Positions 17,064 through 24,756 of a stretch of DNA of 64,000 nt are shown piece by piece. A program made the translations under genes and the position numbers. How positions within the stretch are numbered: position 1 is the stretch's first letter; each line of letters begins with the position of its first letter. The notes under the pieces were generated by a model. It did no database searches. It was not told where the DNA came from and worked only from the letters and a program-made list of their open reading frames with translations. Source of the stretch: Falsiroseomonas sp051433195 (lineage in GTDB: Bacteria > Pseudomonadota > Alphaproteobacteria > Acetobacterales > Acetobacteraceae); NCBI RefSeq assembly GCF_051433195.1, contig NZ_JBHMFT010000013.1:62001-126000 (forward strand), in the 5' to 3' direction.

Positions 17064-18854
17064 TCAGTCCAGCACCTTCTCCCCGCCCACCATCCGCACG
17101 CCGCCGCGCGGCGTCCGGATGCTGTCGATGAAGTCCTGCATCGCCTGGGACGGTGCCGGCGTCATCAGGCTGACGACGTAGGTGGTGAGGAAGGCGGCCG
17201 GGATGCCGAACAGGCCGCAGGAGATGTTGCGGATCCCGAACCACAGCGGCATGCCGTAGTACTGCGTGCCGATCAGGTAGAACAGGCAGACGCCGTAGCC
17301 CACCGCCATGCCGGCGACCGCGCCGGCGGAGGTGGTGCGTTTCCACCAGACCCCCATCACCAGCGCCGGGAACAGCCCCGATGCGGCGATGGAGAAGGCC
17401 CAGGCGACCATGGCCAGGATGCCGGCGGGCCTCGTGCTGGCGACCCACGCCGCGATGATCGCGACGATGATCAGCAGGATGCGCGCCATGGTGAGGCGGC
17501 GCTTGGCGTTCGCCTTCGGGTCGATCATGCGGAAGTAGATGTCGTGGCTCAGCGCATTGGCGATCGCCAGCAGCAGGCCGTCCGCGGTGGACAGCGCCGC
17601 CGCCAGGCCGCCCGCCGCCACCAGGCCGGCGATGACGTAGGGCAGGCCGGCGATCTCCGGCGTCGCCAGCACGATGGCGTCCGCGTTGATGACCAGTTCG
17701 CGGAACTGCAGGATGCCGTCCGCATTCGCGTCCGTCACCCGCACCAGGCCGATGTTGGACCAGATGCTGACCCATTCCGGCAGGCTCGCGATCGGCGCGC
17801 CGATGACGTTGGTGAAGACTTCCAGCTTCGCGAAGGCCGCATAGGCCGGCGCGGTGAAGTACAGCAGGAAGATGAAGAACAGGCTCCACGCCACGGACTT
17901 CCGCGCATCGCGCACGGATGGCGTGGTGAAGTAGCGCATCAGGATGTGCGGCAGCGACGCGGTGCCGAGCATCAGGCAGAAGATCAGCCCGAAGAAGTTG
18001 ATCGGGTCGGAGTTGATGAACGGCGTAATGTGCGATGGAGCTCCCGCCAGGGCCTCCTTCGTCGTGCGCAGGATCTCGATCTGCTCGAGCGCCTGGCCGT
18101 ACATCAGCTGCGGGATCGGCACGCCCGTGACCTTGGCGGACAGCAGCACGACCGGCAGCAGGTAGGCGATGATCAGGATGATGTACTGCGCCACCTGGGT
18201 CCAGGTGACGGCGCGCATGCCACCCAGCATGGAGCAGACCAGGATGCCGGCGAGGCCGACGAACACCGCGACCTCGAACGAGATGCCGAGGAAGCGGGAC
18301 GCGATGATGCCGGTGCCGAAGATCTGCGCCACGACATAGGTGAAGGACGCCGACATCAACACGATGACGCCGCAGAACCGCGCCAGGTTGCCGCCGTACC
18401 GCGCGCCGAGGAAGTCCGGCACGGTGTAGGCGCCGAACTTGCGCAGGTAGGGCGCCAGCAGGATCGCCACCAGCACGTAGCCACCGGTCCAGCCCAGCAC
18501 GAAGGCGAGGCCGTCATAGCCCTGCAGGTACAGCGTGCCGGCCATGCCGATGAAGGAGGCCGCGGACATCCAGTCCGAACCGGTCGCCATGCCGTTGTAC
18601 AGCGCCGGGACCCGCCGGCCCGCCACGTAGTACTCCGACACCTGCGCGGTGCGCGAGAGGTAGCCGATCAGCGCGTAGACGCCGATGGTCAGGAAGACGA
18701 ACAGGTAGCCGATGATGCGGTTCGGGACACCGACCTGTTCCAGCACCGCCAGGACCAGCACGAAGGCGGCGAAGCCGCCGGTGTACCAGCCATAGACGCG
18801 GCCCAGGTTCGAAAGGAAATCACCGCTGTCGGCGCTTTTCGGGGAATCCGACAT
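17064..18854 (-). CDS. Sodium:solute symporter family protein (large subunit type, acetate/monocarboxylate permease-like)
   Basis: A 596-residue SSS-family transporter with about 13 TM helices that couples Na+ influx to uptake of a small carboxylate or related solute. Conserved segments include ATGSDWMSAASFIGMAGTLY, SASFTYVVAQIFGTGIIASR, the TM9-region VAAGGLAAALSTADGLLLAI and AWAFSIAASGLFPALV. The extended mid-region and adjacency to a DUF4212 gene identify the two-component 'large' sodium symporter subfamily. ATG 18854 lies two bases after the DUF4212 stop. Substrate is not determinable here; acetate is the usual annotation. Confidence 0.92.
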   Translation of the reverse strand: MSDSPKSADSGDFLSNLGRVYGWYTGGFAAFVLVLAVLEQVGVPNRIIGYLFVFLTIGVYALIGYLSRTAQVSEYYVAGRRVPALYNGMATGSDWMSAASFIGMAGTLYLQGYDGLAFVLGWTGGYVLVAILLAPYLRKFGAYTVPDFLGARYGGNLARFCGVIVLMSASFTYVVAQIFGTGIIASRFLGISFEVAVFVGLAGILVCSMLGGMRAVTWTQVAQYIILIIAYLLPVVLLSAKVTGVPIPQLMYGQALEQIEILRTTKEALAGAPSHITPFINSDPINFFGLIFCLMLGTASLPHILMRYFTTPSVRDARKSVAWSLFFIFLLYFTAPAYAAFAKLEVFTNVIGAPIASLPEWVSIWSNIGLVRVTDANADGILQFRELVINADAIVLATPEIAGLPYVIAGLVAAGGLAAALSTADGLLLAIANALSHDIYFRMIDPKANAKRRLTMARILLIIVAIIAAWVASTRPAGILAMVAWAFSIAASGLFPALVMGVWWKRTTSAGAVAGMAVGYGVCLFYLIGTQYYGMPLWFGIRNISCGLFGIPAAFLTTYVVSLMTPAPSQAMQDFIDSIRTPRGGVRMVGGEKVLD

Positions 18855-18856
18855 GG

Positions 18857-19174
18857 CTATTCCTCCTCCACGCCGAATTCCTCATCGATCGCGTTCTGGC
18901 GCGAGGCGAACCAGAACAGCGAGACGACGAAGATGATGAGGCTACCCTGGGCTGCCATGTAGAAGCCGAGCGGGAAGCCCAGGATGACGATGGTGTTCAG
19001 GCTGGTGGCGAACAGGTGCACGCCGAAGCCTGCGATGGCCCAGATCGCCATCATGGTCCACATCAGGCCGGAGGTGCGGCGCCAGTAGGCATCCCCCGTC
19101 GCCTTATCCACCCCTGGGTCCACGCCGGCCGAACCCGGCCCCCGTGGACCTTTCGTGTCTTCCACAAGCGGCAT
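18857..19174 (-). CDS. DUF4212 domain protein (small subunit partner of sodium symporter)
   Basis: A 105-residue protein with two TM helices. WRRTSGLMWTMMAIWAIAGF and VILGFPLGFYMAAQGSLIIF mark the DUF4212 family, which is encoded immediately upstream of large SSS transporters. The chosen start is ATG 19174 (MPLVEDTKG), preceded by GGGGAG eight bases upstream. The open frame continues to 19225 but lacks a better site. It is the first gene of the four-gene minus-strand operon and faces a divergent unknown gene at 19316. Confidence 0.9.
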   Translation of the reverse strand: MPLVEDTKGPRGPGSAGVDPGVDKATGDAYWRRTSGLMWTMMAIWAIAGFGVHLFATSLNTIVILGFPLGFYMAAQGSLIIFVVSLFWFASRQNAIDEEFGVEEE

Positions 19175-19315
19175 ACCCCAATCTCCCCTGCTCGACCGGC
19201 TTGGCCCGGCGTCCACCGTTTGCAATACCTGCCCGGTGAAATTTCACTATCCTGCTGGCTAACATGGTCTGAAACCGCCGCGCAACATCGTTGCCGTTCT
19301 GGGGGCTTACTCGCA

Positions 19316-19921
19316 ATGCTGTCGTGGCTGACGCGCCACTTTCACCAGCCTCCGAGCGATGATACTGCTGATTTCGCCCGCTTTTTGGGCGAACAGGCGG
19401 CCTTCGTCGCGCAGAAGCCGGCGGTGGATTACTGCCGGGTGAAGGCCGGATTAACTGAACGGCTGCTTTTCGAGGATCCGGACTTCCTCGCGGCCCTGGC
19501 GCATTGCCGCTGGCAGACCTTCGCCGCCGCGACTCCGGACATCCTGGCCCTGGCGGAGGGCTGGCTGCGTCCGCATGCCCGGAACGCCGAACCGGACCTC
19601 GCCGCGGCCCTCGCCCGCATCGGCCGCGACGTCCTCGACCAGTCGCCGGCGCCGGAGGCCGAGCGCGCGACCCTGGATGCGACGGCCGCGGCGCTGGAGG
19701 CGCATCTGCTGGCGCAGCAGGTGGCCCCGCCGCAGGGCGCGGACCGCCGCCCGATCAACGCCCAGGCCACGCTGTTGGCCACGCTGCCGGTGCACCCCGA
19801 CCAGCGCCGCGGGGAGACGGTTGCCATCACCGGTGCGCTGCGCTTCCAGCTGGTCGCCGCGCAACAGCGCATGGAAAAGCGCTTCGACGCGCCGGCGCTG
19901 GCCCGGGCGCTGGTGCCTTGA
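19316..19921 (+). CDS. Conserved-type hypothetical protein
   Basis: A 201-residue, mostly helical soluble protein starting MLSWLTRHFHQPPSDDTADF. It has an acidic N-terminal half (FARFLGEQAAFVAQKPAVDY), a central segment LFEDPDFLAALAHCRWQTFA and an Ala/Gln-rich C-terminal half. No catalytic motif or TM helix is evident and I do not recognise the family. It is divergent from the symporter operon. Codon usage resembles its neighbours. The start was chosen because upstream frame extension translates the DUF4212 antisense strand. Confidence 0.65.
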   Translation: MLSWLTRHFHQPPSDDTADFARFLGEQAAFVAQKPAVDYCRVKAGLTERLLFEDPDFLAALAHCRWQTFAAATPDILALAEGWLRPHARNAEPDLAAALARIGRDVLDQSPAPEAERATLDATAAALEAHLLAQQVAPPQGADRRPINAQATLLATLPVHPDQRRGETVAITGALRFQLVAAQQRMEKRFDAPALARALVP

Positions 19922-20024
19922 GCGCCAGCCAACGGGGGTCCAGTGGCTTGAATCACCTATGTAATGGTTGCATCCAGGCCCGGCCGCGGCGCAGGCTGGG
20001 CGCCGGCCTGGAAGGGCCTGCCAA

Positions 20025-20864
20025 ATGACGGGAACGCCAACATGCAAAACCAGGCCCATGCCTGACGGCTCCACGCCCCTGCTGCTGCGGCAGGACAGCG
20101 AGGCCGGCATCACCCGCCTGACCCTCAACCGCCCGGACAGCCGCAACAGCCTGTCCTTCGCCATGCTCGGCGCGCTGCACCACGCGCTGTCCGAGATTGC
20201 CCAGGACAATGGCCCGCGGGTGGTGGTGCTGGCCGCCGCCGGCCCGGTGTTCTGCGCCGGGCACGACCTGCGGGAGATCGCCGCGCATCGCAACGACGAG
20301 GATGCGGGCCAGGGCTTCTACGACGCCGCCATGCAGCGCTGCGCGGAGGTGATGCAGGCCATCGTCGCCCTGCCGCAGCCGGTGATCGCGGAAGTCCAGG
20401 GCGTCGCCACCGCCGCCGGCTGCCAGCTGGTCGCCAGCTGCGACCTGGCGGTGGCCAGCGAACTGGCCCGGTTCTGCACGCCGGGCGTCGATATCGGCCT
20501 GTTCTGCTCGACCCCGGCGGTCGCCCTGTCGCGGGCCATCGCCGCCAAGCCGGCGCTGGAGATGCTGCTGACCGGGGAGATGGTGGGCGCCGAGGAAGCC
20601 CGCCGGCTCGGCCTGGTGAACCGCGTGGTTCCGGCGGCCGACCTGACGCAGGCGACGGACGCCCTGGCCGCGCACATCGCCGCCCGCTCCGCCCATGCCG
20701 TGCGGCTCGGAAAGGCGGCGTTTCACGCGCAGCGCGCGCTGCCGCTGGACCAGGCCTATGCGCATGCCGCCGGGGTGATGGCCTGCAACCTGATGGCGGA
20801 GGATGCGGCGGAGGGAATCGCGGCCTTCCTCGGCAAGCGGAAGCCGGTCTGGCAGGATCGCTGA
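20025..20864 (+). CDS. Enoyl-CoA hydratase/isomerase family protein (ECHDC3-like)
   Basis: A crotonase-fold protein of about 279 residues. LTLNRPDSRNSLSFAM and the oxyanion-hole segment FCAGHDLREIAAHRNDEDAG are conserved, as is the second-loop region QGVATAAGCQLVASCDLAVA. The HRN insertion and the pattern IGLFCSTPAVALSRAI resemble mammalian ECHDC3. The glutamates used by classical hydratases in this loop are not evident, so hydration activity is doubtful. ATG 20025 has GAAGGG eight bases upstream; ATG 20058 (MPDGSTP) in frame lacks a site but gives a more family-like N-terminus. It is followed by an acyl-CoA synthetase gene. Confidence 0.85.
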   Translation: MTGTPTCKTRPMPDGSTPLLLRQDSEAGITRLTLNRPDSRNSLSFAMLGALHHALSEIAQDNGPRVVVLAAAGPVFCAGHDLREIAAHRNDEDAGQGFYDAAMQRCAEVMQAIVALPQPVIAEVQGVATAAGCQLVASCDLAVASELARFCTPGVDIGLFCSTPAVALSRAIAAKPALEMLLTGEMVGAEEARRLGLVNRVVPAADLTQATDALAAHIAARSAHAVRLGKAAFHAQRALPLDQAYAHAAGVMACNLMAEDAAEGIAAFLGKRKPVWQDR

Positions 20865-20967
20865 CGCCGCCGCTTGCGGCCCCGCGCGGTTGCGGCAGAT
20901 CATTGCCAATGCGGGGGGCGCCGGTCCAGTTTCGGCGCGGCGCCAAGACTGTCCGAGGAAATCCAGA

Positions 20968-22608
20968 ATGGCCGCATCCGACTACGACGCCCTGCCCCGC
21001 ACGCCGGCGAACCACCAGCCGCTGACGCCGCTGCTGTTCCTGGAACGCACCGCCACCACCTTCCCCGACCATGTCGCGGTGGTGCACGGCCAGGTGCGCC
21101 GCAAGTACCGCGAGCTGCGCGCCCGCTGCGTGGCGCTGGCGGATGCGCTGGCACGCCGCGGCGTGGTGCGCGGCGATACTGTCGCGGTACTGCTGCCGAA
21201 CATCCCCGAGATGCTGGAATGCCACTACGGCGTGCCGATGGCGGGCGCCGTGCTGAACACGCTGAACACGCGGCTGGATGCCGCCACCATCGCCTATTGC
21301 CTCGACCACGGTGAGGCGAAGGTGCTGGTGGTGGACCGGGAGTTCGCGCCCCTGGCGCGCATGGCGCTGACGCAATGCCAGGTGCGACCGCTGCTGGTGG
21401 AGGTGGATGATCCCGAGGCCAGCGACGCCGCCCGGGCCAACCGGCTGGAAGGGGCCATCGACTACGAATCGCTGGTCGCGGAAGGTTCGGACAGGTTCGA
21501 CTGGCCGATGCCAGGGGATGAGTGGGACGCGATTTCCCTGAACTACACCTCCGGCACCACTGGCCGGCCGAAGGGCGTGGTGTATCATCATCGCGGCGCG
21601 CAGCTGCTCGCCATCGGCAACATGCTCTCGGCCGGCATCGGCAAGCATCCGGTTTATCTGTGGACGCTGCCGATGTTCCACTGCAACGGCTGGTGCTTCC
21701 CCTGGTCCATCACCGCGCAGGCCGGCACGCATGTCTGCCTGCGCGCGGTGCGCGGCAATGCGATGTGGGATCTGATGGCGCGGGAAGGCGTGACCCACAT
21801 GTGCGGCGCGCCGATCGTCATGGCGACGCTGCTGGCGACGCCCGATGCCGAGAAGCGTCCCCTGCCCCACCAGGTGCAGTTCGTCACCGCCGGCGCGCCG
21901 CCGCCCGAGGCGGTGCTGGGCGCGATGAAGGATGCGGGCTTCGCCGTCTGCCATGTCTACGGCCTGACCGAATGCTACGGCCCCGCCGTGGTGAACGAAT
22001 GGAACAGCAGCTGGGACTGGAAGACCGCGCAGGAACAGGCGGCGCTGATGGCGCGCCAGGGCGTGCGCTACATCGCGCTGGAGGGCCTGTGCGTGATGGA
22101 CCCGGAGACGATGGCCCCGACCCCCGCGGACGGCACGACGCTGGGCGAGGTGATGATGCGGGGCAACGTCGTCAGCAAGGGCTACCTGAAGGATGCCGAG
22201 GCGACCCGGAAAGCCTTCGCCGGCGGCTGGTTCCACACCGGCGACCTCGCCGTGACCTACCCGGATGGCTACATCCAGCTCAAGGACCGCTCGAAGGACA
22301 TCATCATCTCGGGCGGGGAGAACATCTCGTCCATCGAGGTCGAGGATGCGCTCTACAAGCACCCCGCCGTCGCCGTTGCCGCAGTGGTGGCAAGGCCCGA
22401 CGAGAAATGGGGCGAGACGCCCTGCGCCTTCGTCGAGCTGCGCCCGGGCGCCGAGGCCACGGCGGAGGATCTGATCGCCTGGTGCAAGGGGCGGCTGGCC
22501 AGCTTCAAGGTGCCGCGCCACGTGGTGTTCACCGAACTGCCGAAGACCAGCACCGGCAAGATCCAGAAGCACATCCTGCGCGCGCAGGCGCGGGAGGGCG
22601 TGGGCTGA
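20968..22608 (+). CDS. Acyl-CoA synthetase (AMP-binding, medium/long-chain type)
   Basis: A 546-residue ANL-superfamily ligase that activates a carboxylic acid to its CoA thioester via an acyl-adenylate. The P-loop YTSGTTGRPKGVVYHHRG is near 190-207. The motif YGLTECYGPAV, the hinge region TGDLAVTYPDGYIQLKDRSK and the A10-type lysine in LPKTSTGKIQKHIL are all intact. ATG 20968 is preceded by GAGGAA seven bases upstream. Overall similarity is to the alphaproteobacterial acyl-CoA synthetases annotated for dimethylsulfoniopropionate or medium-chain substrates; the true substrate is unknown. It follows the crotonase gene on the same strand. Confidence 0.93.
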   Translation: MAASDYDALPRTPANHQPLTPLLFLERTATTFPDHVAVVHGQVRRKYRELRARCVALADALARRGVVRGDTVAVLLPNIPEMLECHYGVPMAGAVLNTLNTRLDAATIAYCLDHGEAKVLVVDREFAPLARMALTQCQVRPLLVEVDDPEASDAARANRLEGAIDYESLVAEGSDRFDWPMPGDEWDAISLNYTSGTTGRPKGVVYHHRGAQLLAIGNMLSAGIGKHPVYLWTLPMFHCNGWCFPWSITAQAGTHVCLRAVRGNAMWDLMAREGVTHMCGAPIVMATLLATPDAEKRPLPHQVQFVTAGAPPPEAVLGAMKDAGFAVCHVYGLTECYGPAVVNEWNSSWDWKTAQEQAALMARQGVRYIALEGLCVMDPETMAPTPADGTTLGEVMMRGNVVSKGYLKDAEATRKAFAGGWFHTGDLAVTYPDGYIQLKDRSKDIIISGGENISSIEVEDALYKHPAVAVAAVVARPDEKWGETPCAFVELRPGAEATAEDLIAWCKGRLASFKVPRHVVFTELPKTSTGKIQKHILRAQAREGVG

Positions 22609-22673
22609 CCGCGAAACTTTCCTTGCATAGGCCGGAAAGCCTCCCCATCATGTCAGGTATCAGGCAACAACCG

Positions 22674-22687
22674 AAAGGAGGTGATCC
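22674..22687 (+). promoter_or_regulatory. Extended Shine-Dalgarno sequence complementary to the whole 16S rRNA tail
   Basis: AAAGGAGGTGATCC is a perfect 14-base complement of the bacterial 16S rRNA 3' end (GGATCACCTCCTTT). The core GGAGG lies seven bases before a GTG codon at 22689. No other start in the window has more than about 5-6 bases of complementarity. It is too short to be a 16S fragment and is placed exactly as a ribosome-binding site. Confidence 0.85.
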
Positions 22688-22688
22688 A

Positions 22689-22766
22689 GTGTCTCATGGT
22701 ATCAATGCGGGCGTCCGTTCCGCGGGCTGGATCATCGCCACCGCCAGCGCGGCGGCGAGTCACTAG
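22689..22766 (+). CDS. 25-residue short ORF with very strong ribosome-binding site and own terminator
   Basis: GTG 22689 to TAG 22764-22766 encodes 25 residues, starting MSHGINAGVRSAGWIIATA and ending SAAASH. It includes a mildly hydrophobic, Ala-rich C-terminal half. The perfect 14-base Shine-Dalgarno precedes it with ideal spacing, and an 11-bp intrinsic terminator starts 36 bases after the stop. It is therefore an independent short transcript lying between the acyl-CoA synthetase and the amino-acid binding protein. An in-frame ATG at 22650 would give 38 residues but would translate through the Shine-Dalgarno. I do not recognise the peptide. It could be a leader peptide, a small functional protein or a ribosome-titrating RNA. 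Confidence 0.6.
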   Translation: MSHGINAGVRSAGWIIATASAAASH

Positions 22767-22802
22767 GCCCAAGGCGGCAACGCCACAGGATCCATGCAAA
22801 GG

Positions 22803-22833
22803 CCCCCGGCGAAGTCATTCGCCGGGGGTTTTT
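22803..22833 (+). terminator. Intrinsic terminator after the short ORF
   Basis: CCCCCGGCGAA (22803-22813), loop GTCA, TTCGCCGGGGG (22818-22828), then TTTTT and CTTTG. This perfect 11-bp stem with a T-tract is the clearest intrinsic terminator in the window. It separates the short ORF transcript from the binding-protein gene starting at 22916. Confidence 0.9.
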
Positions 22834-22915
22834 CTTTGCCCGGTCCGCAAGTGCATTGACAGCGCGTCGACACCGGCAGGACCATCGGCCCCCGATCCAA
22901 ACAGGGGGTTCAAAA

Positions 22916-23941
22916 ATGTCTTGGGCACGAGGCCTCGCGGCCGCGTTCATTGGCGGCTGCGCGGCGTTCATCCAGCCGGCGCAGGCCGGGCCGACACTCG
23001 ATGCGATCCGTGCGCGCGGCATGGTCGTCTGCGGCATCCACACCGGCGTCGCCGGCTTCGCGCTGCCGGACAGCCGTGGCGAATGGCAGGGCATGGATGT
23101 GGATCTCTGCCGCGGCGTCGCGGTCGCCATCTTCAACGACCCGACCAAGGTCCGCTTCGTCGCACTGTCTTCTTCCACACGCTTCACCGCGCTGGGCTCG
23201 GGCGAGGTGGACGTGCTGTTCCGCACCTCGACGCAGACCATGCTGCGCGACACCACGCTCGGCCTGCGCCATGCCGTGACGTATTTCTACGACGGCCACG
23301 GCTTCATGATCCGCGCCAATCTTGGCGTGTCCAAGGTCGCCGACATGCGCGGCGCCACCATCTGCCTGATCCAGGGCACCACGAACGAGCAGGTGACGGC
23401 GGACTACTTCCGCTCCATCAACGTGCCCTTCACCCCGGTGCTGTACGAACGCACGGACCAGGCGAGCGCCGCCTTGCAGGCCGGGCGCTGCGACGCCTTC
23501 GGCACGGATGCCTCCCAGCTTGCCGGCGTGCGCTCCTCCATGCCGCGGCCGGCGGACTGGACCATCCTGGACGAGCGTTTCTCGAAGGAGCCCTACGGCG
23601 CCTATCTGCGCCGCGGCGACGATGAATGGTTCGACCTGATCCGTTGGTACACCTACGCCGTGATCGAGGCGGAGGAACAGGGCGTGACGCGCGCGAATGC
23701 CGAGGAACGCCGCCGCACCAGCGTGAGCCCCAACACGCGCCGCCTGCTGGGCGTGACGCCGGAACTCGGCCAGTCGCTGAAGCTCGACCCGGCCTGGGCC
23801 TACAACGTGGTGCGCACGCTGGGCAATTACGGCGAGATCTATGATCGGCATTTTGGGCCGAACACGCCGGTGAACCTGCCGCGCGGGCCGAACCGGCTTT
23901 GGACCGACAGTGGGCTGATCTACGCTCTGCCGCTGCGGTAG
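22916..23941 (+). CDS. Amino-acid ABC transporter substrate-binding protein (AapJ/BztA type)
   Basis: A 341-residue periplasmic binding protein. The signal peptide covers about 1-24 (MSWARGLAAAFIGGCAAF...AQA), followed by GPTLDAIRARGMVVCGIHTG and GEWQGMDVDLCRGVAVAIF, typical of general L-amino-acid binding proteins of the AapJ/BztA family. The central DVLFRTSTQTMLRDT segment and the late GRCDAFGTDASQLAG complete the fold. No permease or ATPase gene is nearby, so it is an orphan component or works with a transporter elsewhere. ATG 22916 places the signal peptide first. The short-ORF transcript and its terminator lie directly upstream. Confidence 0.9.
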   Translation: MSWARGLAAAFIGGCAAFIQPAQAGPTLDAIRARGMVVCGIHTGVAGFALPDSRGEWQGMDVDLCRGVAVAIFNDPTKVRFVALSSSTRFTALGSGEVDVLFRTSTQTMLRDTTLGLRHAVTYFYDGHGFMIRANLGVSKVADMRGATICLIQGTTNEQVTADYFRSINVPFTPVLYERTDQASAALQAGRCDAFGTDASQLAGVRSSMPRPADWTILDERFSKEPYGAYLRRGDDEWFDLIRWYTYAVIEAEEQGVTRANAEERRRTSVSPNTRRLLGVTPELGQSLKLDPAWAYNVVRTLGNYGEIYDRHFGPNTPVNLPRGPNRLWTDSGLIYALPLR

Positions 23942-23950
23942 CGCGGCGAG

Positions 23951-23990
23951 AGCCCCCTCACCCAAACCCTCTCCCCCCATGGGGGGAGAG
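23951..23990. repeat. REP-like C/G palindromic element, copy 3
   Basis: CCCCCTCACCCAAACCCTCT followed by a CCCCCC/GGGGGG hairpin matches the elements at 1618-1663 and 1737-1777. It fills the short gap between two convergent genes, the binding protein and the SDR, where it could serve as a bidirectional terminator. Confidence 0.75.
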
Positions 23991-23994
23991 GGCT

Positions 23995-24750
23995 TCAGAT
24001 GGCGCCGCCATCCACCACGAAATACTGGCCGGTGACGATCTCGCTGTCATCGGCGGCCAGCCACAGCGCCATGCGGGCGATGTCGGGCGGCATGACCTTC
24101 CGCTTGATCGCCTGCTTGTCCATGTGCCGCGCCACGCCCTCCGGCGTCGCCCACAGCGCCTCCTGCCGCCCGGTGAAGACCCAGCCCGGCACCAGTTCGT
24201 TCACCCGGATGCCGTCCACGCCGAGGTCCCGCGCCAGGCCGCGCGTCAGGCCGCGCACGGCGGATTTGGCGGCGGTGTAGGCCGGCATGCCGCCCTGTCC
24301 GCCCATCCAGCTCACGCTGCCCATGTTGATGATGGAGCCGGACCCGGCCGCGCGCATGCCCGGCGCCACTGCCTGGGCGCAGAAGAACTGGTGGCGCAGG
24401 TTCGTCGCCATGCGCTCGTCCCAATACTCCGGCTCCACATCGTCCAGCTTGTGGCGGTCGTCGCGCGCGGCGTTGTTCACCAGCACCTGCACCGGGCCGA
24501 GCTGTTCGGCCACCTGGGCCACCGCCGCGCGCAGGGCCGCGATGTCGCGCAGGTCGCAGTGCAGGAACAGCGCGCCGGTCGCGGCGGCGATCTCCCGCCC
24601 CGGCGGATCGTTGAAGTCGAGGAAGGCAACGCGCGACTTCTGCGCGGCGAATTGCGCCACCAGCTCCGCCCCGATGCCGGAGGCGCCGCCGGTGATCAGC
24701 ACGACCTTGCCGGCCAGCGAGGGGTAGGTGGCGAAGCGCGTCTCAGGCAT
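23995..24750 (-). CDS. SDR family oxidoreductase
   Basis: A classical short-chain dehydrogenase of 251 residues. The cofactor motif is TGGASGIG near 20-27 and NNAA lies at the end of beta-4. The catalytic Ser is in NMGSVSWMGG, and Tyr/Lys in YTAAKSAVRG. The C-terminal region ENDS VVDGG as in most classical SDRs. An Asp in FLDFND after beta-2 suggests NAD preference. Substrate is unknown; the sequence resembles sugar or polyol dehydrogenases. It is separated by six bases from the M23 peptidase gene upstream on the same strand. Confidence 0.92.
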   Translation of the reverse strand: MPETRFATYPSLAGKVVLITGGASGIGAELVAQFAAQKSRVAFLDFNDPPGREIAAATGALFLHCDLRDIAALRAAVAQVAEQLGPVQVLVNNAARDDRHKLDDVEPEYWDERMATNLRHQFFCAQAVAPGMRAAGSGSIINMGSVSWMGGQGGMPAYTAAKSAVRGLTRGLARDLGVDGIRVNELVPGWVFTGRQEALWATPEGVARHMDKQAIKRKVMPPDIARMALWLAADDSEIVTGQYFVVDGGAI

Positions 24751-24756
24751 GGCGGT

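Noticed and set aside
22674..22687. AAAGGAGGTGATCC as a fragment of a 16S rRNA gene on the minus strand
   Set aside because: Only the 14 bases match; flanking sequence is not rRNA, and the position before a GTG ORF with correct spacing fits a ribosome-binding site.
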